Assembly (NCBI GenBank): GCA_905202595.1
Contig: CAJKSP010000058.1
Span: 1 to 11,974, forward strand
Length of the DNA: 11,974 nucleotides
DNA from: an uncultured Sutterella sp.
GTDB taxonomy: Bacteria; Pseudomonadota; Gammaproteobacteria; Burkholderiales; Burkholderiaceae_F
Direction of reading: 5' to 3'
Part shown: positions 6,081-11,974 of the stretch, in pieces
Layout: each line of letters opens with the position of its first letter
Numbering within the stretch: the stretch's first letter is position 1
Notes under the pieces: model-generated
Databases searched by the model: none
What the model was told of the DNA's origin: nothing
Seen by the model: only the letters and a program-made list of their open reading frames with translations
Position numbers and translations under genes: made by a program

Positions 6081-7331
6081 TCATGCAAAGCGCATGGGAG
6101 AGAAGGCGCTGCCGAAGAGGCGCTCGTCTTCCGTCGGGTCGGCGCCTAGCGCATCGCGCTCGATGGCATCTGCGGCAAGCTTCGCGCCGAGCGCGCAGAA
6201 GTCGCCGCCGTGAAGGCCGCCCGCCGTGAAGGCAAAGAGTCCCGGCAGCGCCGTTGCGCCGGCGAGGCCGAAGCCGTCGGGTGCGGCGAGGATCGACTGC
6301 GCGAGGTAGCGGCCCTTCGACCAGTGGGCGCTCTCCGGAATGAAGTGCATGGCTGCTTCCCAGAGCGCCTTGTAGGGCGCCTTGAGGTCGAGCGCATCGG
6401 CTTCGCCGAGAAGCCACGGACCGCAGATGCGGATCTCTTCGGCGACGGGAGCGGCGAGGTAGTCGCCATCAAAGAGAAGTCCTACCGGCGTGTGCGCGGC
6501 CGAATCGGCTTTCACGCCGATGAGCATCGGCCTAGTGACCGGGGCGAGCGCTGCGCCCGGGATCGCATCCGCAGGAAGGAGCGCGCCGCTGCCGAGTCCC
6601 GCCGCCACGAGCACGGCGTCTGCGGAGACAGAGCCCGCGGACGTCGCCGCGCCGATGATGCGCCCGGAGCTTGACGAGCGCAGCAGTCCCGTGGCGGTTG
6701 TGTTCGAGAGGATGTCGACGTCCGCTGCCTGCGAAAGCGCTTCTTTGGCTTCGCGGGCGAGAAGGCTTGATGAAAAGGTGTAGGCGTCCGGATTGAAGAG
6801 GGCGCCGCCGCGAAGATTCAGCGCGTCGGCGAGCATCGGCTGCGCCGCGCGCGCATAGGCTTCCGAGAGCAGCGTTTCAGCGCCCTCGGCTTCAGGCGCA
6901 GGCGATTCGGAAATCTTCAGCAGGCCGACGCTTTTTTCGAGGCTGAGGCCGCGGCGCGCAGCCATTTTGTCAAGCAGATGCGCAGAGCGCGCGGCGGCGG
7001 CCTGGGCCGCTTCGGCAAGGCGTTCTGCGCTTGCTTCGCGGCATAGCGCCGAGAGCGTCCCTACGAAGCGGCTCTGCTTCAGCGCCGCTGCGGCGTTGTA
7101 GCGAAGCGGACCGCGCTCGCAGCTGATGCGGCGCTTGAGCCGCTCTCCCAACCCCAGCGCTTCGGCCGGCATGGCCGGCGCGGCGTCGCCCGCCGCGGCT
7201 ACGGCGCTGAAGCTTGCAGCGCGGCAGGGCGCCGCGCGCGCTTCAAGGATCGTGACGCGGTGGCCGCGCTCGCTGAGCAGCAGCGACGCCAGCAGGCCAG
7301 AAAGACCCGCGCCGATGACGAGGACATGCAT
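6081..7331 (-). CDS. DadA/DAO-family FAD-dependent oxidoreductase
   Basis: A flavoenzyme of about 416 residues of the D-amino-acid dehydrogenase/oxidase superfamily, which oxidises amines or amino acids; the substrate cannot be read from the sequence. The N-terminus MHVLVIGAGLSGLLAS is the Rossmann FAD fold with G-A-G-L-S-G at 7-12 and the ribose-binding E30 in VTILEA. Near 361-390 LPGLFAFTAGGLHGG and a following ALGAKLAADAI match the C-terminal FAD segment of DadA-like proteins, and the end FSPMRFA resembles the usual closing RF motif. The middle part is alanine-rich and less typical. The ATG at 7331 is taken because it opens the FAD motif; an ATG at 7391 would overlap the promoter element. 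No Shine-Dalgarno is visible. Upstream of nnr on the same strand with about 150 bases between them. Superfamily firm, exact function unknown. Confidence 0.8.
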   Translation of the reverse strand: MHVLVIGAGLSGLLASLLLSERGHRVTILEARAAPCRAASFSAVAAAGDAAPAMPAEALGLGERLKRRISCERGPLRYNAAAALKQSRFVGTLSALCREASAERLAEAAQAAAARSAHLLDKMAARRGLSLEKSVGLLKISESPAPEAEGAETLLSEAYARAAQPMLADALNLRGGALFNPDAYTFSSSLLAREAKEALSQAADVDILSNTTATGLLRSSSSGRIIGAATSAGSVSADAVLVAAGLGSGALLPADAIPGAALAPVTRPMLIGVKADSAAHTPVGLLFDGDYLAAPVAEEIRICGPWLLGEADALDLKAPYKALWEAAMHFIPESAHWSKGRYLAQSILAAPDGFGLAGATALPGLFAFTAGGLHGGDFCALGAKLAADAIERDALGADPTEDERLFGSAFSPMRFA

Positions 7332-7389
7332 GGGTGAAAAAGCGGAAGTCTGAACGAAGAACGCCGGCGAAATGCCGGCGCAGGCCGCC

Positions 7390-7399
7390 ATTGTAGCGG
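7390..7399 (-). promoter_or_regulatory. Candidate -10 of the DadA-like gene (CCGCTACAAT)
   Basis: TACAAT (complement of 7390-7395), five of six to consensus, sits about 58 bases before the ATG at 7331, the same geometry as at nnr. No good -35 is present. Confidence 0.45.
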
Positions 7400-7448
7400 G
7401 AGCGGGCGCTTGTGCGAGAAGCGGCGGGGCGCATCTGCCGGCGGGCGC

Positions 7449-7481
7449 TATAGTGAATCAGCCCAATATTCTTAAAAGGAG
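7449..7481 (+). promoter_or_regulatory. Candidate -10 and ribosome site of the NUDIX-cas3 unit
   Basis: TATAGT (7449-7454, five of six to consensus) lacks a recognisable -35. The strong Shine-Dalgarno AAGGAG at 7476-7481 lies seven bases before the ATG at 7489 and fixes that start. Confidence 0.5.
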
Positions 7482-7488
7482 TCCATTC

Positions 7489-8094
7489 ATGGAAAGCCGC
7501 TACAAGCTTCTTGCCGAGGCGCCGCGCGCTGAGCGCGAAAACGATCCCCTGGAAGAAAAGACTGTTGGAACCAAGGCGCTGCTTGACGGGAATTTCGTCA
7601 AGATCTACCGCGACGAAGTGACGCTGCCGGACGGACGTCAGTCCTTCCGCGTCTATCTCACGCATCCGGGCGCTGCGGCAATGGTGGCGCTCTACAAGGA
7701 CGGCACGATTCTGCTGGAGCGGCAGTGGCGCCATCCGCTGCGCCGCAGCTTCTGGGAGATTCCCGCCGGGAAGCTCGACCCGAAGGAGTCGACCCTCGAC
7801 TGCGCCAAGCGGGAGCTCCATGAAGAGTGCGGCGTTGAAGCGCAGACGTGGACGTACTTAGGCCTCATGCATACGGCCATCGGCTATTCGTCAGAAGCGA
7901 TTGCCGTGTATCTCGCGGAAGACTTGTCGGAGGGCGACCAGCAGCTCGATCCGGGCGAATATCTTGAGGTGTATCGCGTTCCGGTGAAGGAAGCGCTCGC
8001 TATGGCGGCGGACGGCCGCATCACGGACGTGAAGACGATTACGGCGCTCTTCTGGCTTGAAAAGCATCTGCAAGGCCGCGGGGGCGAAGAATGA
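7489..8094 (+). CDS. NUDIX hydrolase, ADP-ribose pyrophosphatase type
   Basis: A 201-residue cytoplasmic NUDIX enzyme; relatives of the NudF type split ADP-ribose into AMP and ribose-5-phosphate. The NUDIX box is complete at residues 94-116: G94, E100, R108-E109, E112-E113 and G115, in the order G-x5-E-x7-RE-L-x-EE-x-G-V. Upstream, HPGAAAMVAL and LLERQWRHPLRRSFWEIPAGKLD match the ADP-ribose pyrophosphatase group, as does IGYSSE after the box. The start at 7489 has an ideal AAGGAG; the open frame extends to 7372 but without a ribosome site. Its stop overlaps the cas3 start in ATGA (8091-8094), so the two are very likely co-transcribed and translationally coupled. NudF is the nearest named relative; substrate not proven. 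Confidence 0.9.
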   Translation: MESRYKLLAEAPRAERENDPLEEKTVGTKALLDGNFVKIYRDEVTLPDGRQSFRVYLTHPGAAAMVALYKDGTILLERQWRHPLRRSFWEIPAGKLDPKESTLDCAKRELHEECGVEAQTWTYLGLMHTAIGYSSEAIAVYLAEDLSEGDQQLDPGEYLEVYRVPVKEALAMAADGRITDVKTITALFWLEKHLQGRGGEE

Positions 8095-10628
8095 CTGCTT
8101 TGACGCTGGATGCCGCAAGACGATTTCCTGCCAAGACGTTTGAGTGCGCGCCGCATGTCTTCGCGCTAGGCATCTCCGTCAAGCAGCATGGCTTGATTGC
8201 CGCTTATGTGCTGCTGGAGGTGCTCAAAACGCTGCGCTTTCCTGCAAAGGGCCGATTATTTCCGGAAGCGCTTCAGTCGCTCGCTGGTCTTCATGACATC
8301 GGCAAGGTCAATCCTCTTTTCTTAAGAAAGCTTCTCAGCGCTTTGCCTGAAACAGATCCGATCCGGTGCGACTGGGAGTCCTATCTGGCGGATCTTCCCA
8401 AAGGGCTCGTTGAAAAAGGACATTGGTACGGCAGCTATCAGACGGTGCGAAGCCTGACGAAGTCCAGAGCAGATGCAGAAATTGTCGGCCGCCATCATGA
8501 CGTTTGGGTGCGCAGTCTCGTTCCTATCAACGATAGGGATGCCGCGCTAGGCGGACCTGAATGGGCGGCAGTTCGGCGCGCGCTGGCTGAGGAGATCGTC
8601 GAGCAGCTGACGGGCGGCGTCATTCCCAAGCCGACAGACGATGAAGAAGCTTTGGAAGCGCAGAAGCAGGCATGGCAGGGCCTTATTGTTTTGGCGGACT
8701 GGATTGCTTCGCAAGTGGAGCAGCCCGTTGAAGCCGGGACGGAACAAGCGATTGCGCAGCGGCTGGTCAAGGAAGCGGGCTTCCTGCCCGTTGAAATGGC
8801 GGACGACCTCAGCTTCGAGAAGGTGTTCTCCTTTGCGCCGAGACCTGCGCAAGCTTCTTTTTTAGCGCTGTATGCGGGGCCCGGCGTGTATGTGCTCGAA
8901 GCGCCGACAGGCTACGGGAAAACAGAAGCAGCGCTCGGACTGGCATGCCGTGCATTGCAAGCGGGCGACGCGAGCGGCGTCTACTTTGCGCTTCCCACGC
9001 AACTCACGAGCAATCGCATATATGACCGCTTCAGATCTTTTGTCGCCTCCATCAGTTCGCAGGGACGGGGCGTAGCGCTCATTCACAGCGGCGCTCGCCT
9101 CATGAAGGTGAAGATGGGCAAAGAGGCTGAGCCGGGCGGCACATGGTTTTCAACCAACCGGCGGGCGCTGCTCTCCCCATTTGCCGTCGGCACGGTGGAT
9201 CAGGCGCTGCTTTCAGAATTGCCTGTCCGCTTCGGCTGCTTGCGGGCAGCAGGGCTTTTGGGGAAAGTGGTCATTTTTGACGAAGTGCATTCGTATGATG
9301 CCTACACGTCGACGTTGCTGGCCTCTTTGATTGAGCGGCTGAAAAACTTGGGCGCCGTTGTCGTCGTGCTCAGTGCGACGCTGACGCATGCAGCCAAGGC
9401 CAAGCTGCTCCATCTTGAGCCTGATGCGCAAGCACGAGAATCCAGCCCGATCATCTTTACGCGCATCGCCGCAGGTACGGCAGAAGCGGCTACGAGCAGC
9501 CTGCCGCTGCGAGCAGAAGATCAGCATCCAGTTCATGTGACGCTTCTGGAAAATGACGAGGCGCAGGAAGCGTTCAAGGAAGCCGTGCGCCGCGCAGAGG
9601 CCGGCCAGCAGGTCCTTTGGATCGAGAATACCGTCGATGAAGCTCAGCAAGCATTCGCAGCTTTTCAAGCGCAGGGCTGCGAAGCCGGACTGCTCCATTC
9701 GCGATTCAGATTCATCGACAGAACGAAGCTCGAGGAGCAGTGGACCTCTTGCTTTGGAAAAGCCGGGAAGGCCAAGCGTTCAGAAGCTGGACGCATTCTT
9801 GTCGGCACGCAGGTCCTGGAGCAGTCGCTCGACCTGGATGCTGACTTCCTAGTGACGCGCCTGGCGCCCATGGATTTGCTGGTGCAGAGAATGGGCCGCC
9901 TGTGGCGTCATCAGGATACGCAGCGTCCTGCAGGCTGCTCTCGAGCAGAGGCATGGGTGCTGGCGGCTCCAGAGAAGCGCAGCCGCTTCAATGCCGAAAC
10001 GCCTGCAGCCAATCAATTTGGCATTAGCGGTTTGGTTTATCCGCCTTACGTTCTCTATCGAACGCTCGAAGTTCTGCGTCTTCAGATTCAAAAGTCAGCC
10101 GAGTTAGCGCTGCCTTCGGCGGTGAGAGAGCTGCTGGAAGCTGTGTACGAAGAGAGGGAAGAGTCGAATCCGGAGATCGCAAGCATGAAGACGGAGTTTG
10201 CTGATGCGGCCCAAAAGCTGAGCGATACAGCATTAGGCGCTTTGGCAAGCGCCAGTTCTGTATCCGATGATCTGGCGGAGCCTTCAACGCGCTACATGAC
10301 TCGTCCGAACTATGAATCTTTGATTCTTGATGCCGAAGAGGCTCAAGCGCCTGCAGTGAAAAGCGGTGCTGAGCTGTCTATTTGGCTTGAGGAACGGCTT
10401 GTCAAATCGCCGGTGCCTTTAAAAGGCGTGTCTGATGGAAATGACGCGGCAGCGCCGCTTTGTGCCGAAATACGGAACTTTCTTGAGAAGTCCAAACGAT
10501 TTAGGGCGGTGAGCTGCTTGCTGCGGCATAAGGACGGCAGTCTGCATGCGCTAGACGGCTCCGACATTTCAGCTTGGCGCTATGACGAACACCTAGGACT
10601 TTGTCGAACTGGGCTAGCGACGAATTGA
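8091..10628 (+). CDS. cas3: CRISPR-associated nuclease-helicase Cas3 (type I-E)
   Basis: The effector of type I CRISPR interference: recruited by Cascade at an R-loop, it unwinds and degrades target DNA with an HD nuclease and an SF2 helicase. The 845-residue protein is intact. HD domain: H33, H68-D69 in GLHDIGK, H111, H135-H136 and LADWIAS near 201-207. Helicase: Walker A APTGYGKTEA at 271-280 (K277), LPTQLTSN at 301-308, DEVH at 397-400 followed by SYDAYT, SAT at 428-430, VGTQVLEQSLDLD at 571-583 and QRMGR at 599-603. The LAPMDLLVQRMGRLWRH stretch and the following Cas8e favour type I-E. The C-terminal domain runs from about 740. The ATG overlaps the NUDIX stop by four bases and there is no promoter of its own. 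The stop lies inside an FNR-type box. Base composition is less GC-rich than the housekeeping genes to the left. Confidence 0.96.
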   Translation: MTALTLDAARRFPAKTFECAPHVFALGISVKQHGLIAAYVLLEVLKTLRFPAKGRLFPEALQSLAGLHDIGKVNPLFLRKLLSALPETDPIRCDWESYLADLPKGLVEKGHWYGSYQTVRSLTKSRADAEIVGRHHDVWVRSLVPINDRDAALGGPEWAAVRRALAEEIVEQLTGGVIPKPTDDEEALEAQKQAWQGLIVLADWIASQVEQPVEAGTEQAIAQRLVKEAGFLPVEMADDLSFEKVFSFAPRPAQASFLALYAGPGVYVLEAPTGYGKTEAALGLACRALQAGDASGVYFALPTQLTSNRIYDRFRSFVASISSQGRGVALIHSGARLMKVKMGKEAEPGGTWFSTNRRALLSPFAVGTVDQALLSELPVRFGCLRAAGLLGKVVIFDEVHSYDAYTSTLLASLIERLKNLGAVVVVLSATLTHAAKAKLLHLEPDAQARESSPIIFTRIAAGTAEAATSSLPLRAEDQHPVHVTLLENDEAQEAFKEAVRRAEAGQQVLWIENTVDEAQQAFAAFQAQGCEAGLLHSRFRFIDRTKLEEQWTSCFGKAGKAKRSEAGRILVGTQVLEQSLDLDADFLVTRLAPMDLLVQRMGRLWRHQDTQRPAGCSRAEAWVLAAPEKRSRFNAETPAANQFGISGLVYPPYVLYRTLEVLRLQIQKSAELALPSAVRELLEAVYEEREESNPEIASMKTEFADAAQKLSDTALGALASASSVSDDLAEPSTRYMTRPNYESLILDAEEAQAPAVKSGAELSIWLEERLVKSPVPLKGVSDGNDAAAPLCAEIRNFLEKSKRFRAVSCLLRHKDGSLHALDGSDISAWRYDEHLGLCRTGLATN

Positions 10629-10638
10629 TTTTTATCAA
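10625..10638. promoter_or_regulatory. Perfect FNR consensus box upstream of cas8e
   Basis: TTGAT-TTTT-ATCAA is a perfect match to the FNR consensus TTGAT-N4-ATCAA. It overlaps the cas3 stop codon (10626-10628) and its centre lies about 111 bases before the cas8e ATG. No good -10 is found at the class II distance (about 10660-10667); TACATA at 10695-10700 is a weak candidate that would put the box near -75. The match is seen directly; FNR binding and the sign of regulation are inference. Confidence 0.55.
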
Positions 10639-10643
10639 TAGGA

Positions 10644-10678
10644 CGGTCGTCTGCGACATGGTTTGGCGCAGGCGGCCG
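10644..10678 (+). other. Hairpin in the cas3-cas8e gap
   Basis: CGGTCGTCTGCG (10644-10655) can pair with CGCAGGCGGCCG (10667-10678) as a 12-bp stem with two G-U pairs, visible only as RNA on the plus strand; the loop has 11 bases. It is followed by TTAGGC, not a T-run, so it is not a typical terminator. It could be an attenuator, an RNA-processing or stability element at the cas3/cas8e boundary. Confidence 0.4.
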
Positions 10679-10742
10679 TTAGGCTCAAAATCAATACATA
10701 TCTGCATCCCATTGATGAGGCTGTACGCCCGAACAGTTAGTT

Positions 10743-11974
10743 ATGTTTAGTCTTGTCGAAGATCCTTGGATAAAAACAGCATCGAACAGAAGAATAAGTC
10801 TTTTAGAGGCTTTTTCTGAAGAAAGCGAAAATTCTCTGCTCGGCGGAACGCCCGTAGAAAAATTTCTGGCGTTTCGGTTGCTTTTGGCTATCGCCCAGGC
10901 TGCTGTGCCGCTTCGAGATGAAGATGACTGGTGCACATTAAGCATCAGCAAACTGTCTAAAAAAATCCGGGACTATTTGCTGGATCATGGAAAGCAATTT
11001 ATCTTGGACGACCCAGATCATCCATTTCTGCAGTTTCCTCAGCTGAAGTCCGCGAAGAAAGAGCCGCTGCAAATAGGCGGGTTGGTACTTGGCGTTTCTT
11101 CTGGCAATGCCGTCGTGCTGACTGACGGCAATATGCCTCATCCGCTTGCTGATGCGGATAAGGTTTATGTGCTGCTGCAGCAAGTCATCCTTGGATTCGG
11201 CGGCAAAAAAATTGATAAATCGCTTTGCTTGAATCCAAAGCTGAAAAAGTCGGCTTCTGCGCCGCCTTCAACCTCTTTAGGCCGAAAAGGCTATTTGCAC
11301 AGTTTTGTTCTAGGGAACAGTTTGCTGCATACGGTCCTTTTAAATCTGATGACGGCATCTCAATTGAAGACCATTCCCTATTTGTCAGAGGGAGTTGGTG
11401 TTCCTCCTTGGGAAAAGATGCCGGCGGCAGAGGATGATGAAATTGCTCTGCAGCTTTCCAAAAGCTATATGGGACATTTAATCCCAATGAGCAGATTCTG
11501 CCTCATTGACGGACAGAATTTCTATATGACCTCCGGCGTGACCATGCCTACGCTTGAGACGGGCTGCGTCGATTTGTCTATGACGGTCAGCGCCGCAACG
11601 GATAAAAAAGGAGGGCGAATTTTCAAAGCCATTGGAGCAGACGTCAGCAAGCAGCCTTGGCGGCAACTGGATGCCTTGCTGGGCTTTATGGCAACTTCCA
11701 AAATTTGGGACTGCCGGCAGCTTTCGGAATGTCTGCTGCGTCAAAGCGATGAAGAGGCGCCACGCGCTGGCGTGTGGTGCGTAGGGCTTCAGGTCAGCTT
11801 CAATTCTGGAGAGCAGTTTCTTACGGATAGCGACGGCTTTGTTGAATCTGAATTTAGGATAGATCCTGATTTGGATGGCAGTCTGTTCTATAACAGATAT
11901 CAAAATGAGTTAAATAGAATTAAGGATCCTCTGAGCAAATGCCGTTTTCGGCGGCATTTGCCAGAATTGAATAG
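10743..11974 (+). CDS. cas8e: Cas8e/Cse1 (CasA), large subunit of type I-E Cascade, partial
   Basis: Cse1 is the Cascade subunit that recognises the PAM and recruits Cas3. The first 410 codons are present without a stop; the gene runs off the window, where about 90-130 more residues holding the C-terminal helical bundle are expected. Visible family marks: SLVEDPWI at 3-10, HPFLQFP at 93-99, LGVSSGNA at 116-123 (compare AGVSGATN in E. coli CasA), LGFGGK at 150-155, and a stretch at 179-203 matching TTFVRG...STVLLNVLT of CasA, then PPWEK at 221-225. ATG 10743 is the first possible start after an in-frame stop at 10716 and sits right at the conserved N-terminus, although no Shine-Dalgarno is seen. 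It is 114 bases after cas3. AT-rich codons (ATA, AGA, TTA, TTG) are frequent compared with the left part of the window. Confidence 0.9.
   Translation, partial: MFSLVEDPWIKTASNRRISLLEAFSEESENSLLGGTPVEKFLAFRLLLAIAQAAVPLRDEDDWCTLSISKLSKKIRDYLLDHGKQFILDDPDHPFLQFPQLKSAKKEPLQIGGLVLGVSSGNAVVLTDGNMPHPLADADKVYVLLQQVILGFGGKKIDKSLCLNPKLKKSASAPPSTSLGRKGYLHSFVLGNSLLHTVLLNLMTASQLKTIPYLSEGVGVPPWEKMPAAEDDEIALQLSKSYMGHLIPMSRFCLIDGQNFYMTSGVTMPTLETGCVDLSMTVSAATDKKGGRIFKAIGADVSKQPWRQLDALLGFMATSKIWDCRQLSECLLRQSDEEAPRAGVWCVGLQVSFNSGEQFLTDSDGFVESEFRIDPDLDGSLFYNRYQNELNRIKDPLSKCRFRRHLPELN

Noticed and set aside
7372..7488. Longer start for the NUDIX protein
   Set aside because: The added 39 residues have no family resemblance and no ribosome site, while ATG 7489 has a perfect AAGGAG.
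10629..10742. A hidden small gene between cas3 and cas8e
   Set aside because: Frames here are short and broken by stops, and no ribosome site with a start is seen; the gap holds regulatory-looking sequence instead.
1..11974. CRISPR array or direct-repeat cluster
   Set aside because: I saw no set of near-identical repeats of about 28-29 bases with regular spacers on either strand; the array is presumably beyond the right edge.

Overview
The window looks like a piece of a Gram-negative, GC-rich chromosome, most likely a betaproteobacterium of the Burkholderiales. A gut genus of the Sutterella/Parasutterella type fits: it has an anaerobic haem enzyme beside an oxygen-sensing FNR regulator, and ordinary betaproteobacterial housekeeping genes. 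This taxonomic guess is an inference from protein flavour and composition; no 16S or other marker is present.

Layout. At 65-1465 (-) lies hemN, the oxygen-independent coproporphyrinogen III oxidase. Its upstream region carries an FNR-type box (1546-1559) at the right distance from a -10 element to be an activator site. Divergent from it, at 1895-2665 (+), is fnr, with the four cysteines of an iron-sulfur FNR and an E-xx-SR recognition helix. A strong bidirectional terminator (2691-2731) separates fnr from the convergent ugpQ (glycerophosphodiester phosphodiesterase, 2780-3559, -). A short H-NS family gene (3794-4126, +) follows, then a 320-base intergenic stretch with two strong hairpins and a possible minus-strand small RNA. 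Next come two minus-strand enzymes: nnr (bifunctional NAD(P)H-hydrate repair, 4449-5927) and a DadA/DAO-type FAD oxidoreductase (6081-7331). Each is preceded by the same CCGCTACAAT promoter-like sequence.

From 7489 to the right edge the plus strand holds a NUDIX hydrolase of the ADP-ribose pyrophosphatase type, then cas3 (8091-10628), whose start overlaps the NUDIX stop by four bases (ATGA). After that comes cas8e/casA (10743 to the edge, truncated by the window). This is the front end of a type I-E CRISPR-Cas operon; the remaining Cascade genes, cas1/cas2 and the repeat array would lie beyond the right edge. The cas genes look less GC-rich than the housekeeping genes to their left, as expected of a transferred defence module.

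The most interesting observation is a perfect FNR consensus box (TTGAT-N4-ATCAA, 10625-10638). It overlaps the cas3 stop codon and sits in the 114-base gap before cas8e, next to a 12-bp hairpin. With a bona fide FNR gene and a second FNR-type box at hemN in the same window, it raises the hypothesis that Cascade expression is tied to oxygen status separately from cas3, which appears to be transcribed with the NUDIX gene. This is a regulatory hypothesis, not proof of a new system; the proteins themselves belong to known families.
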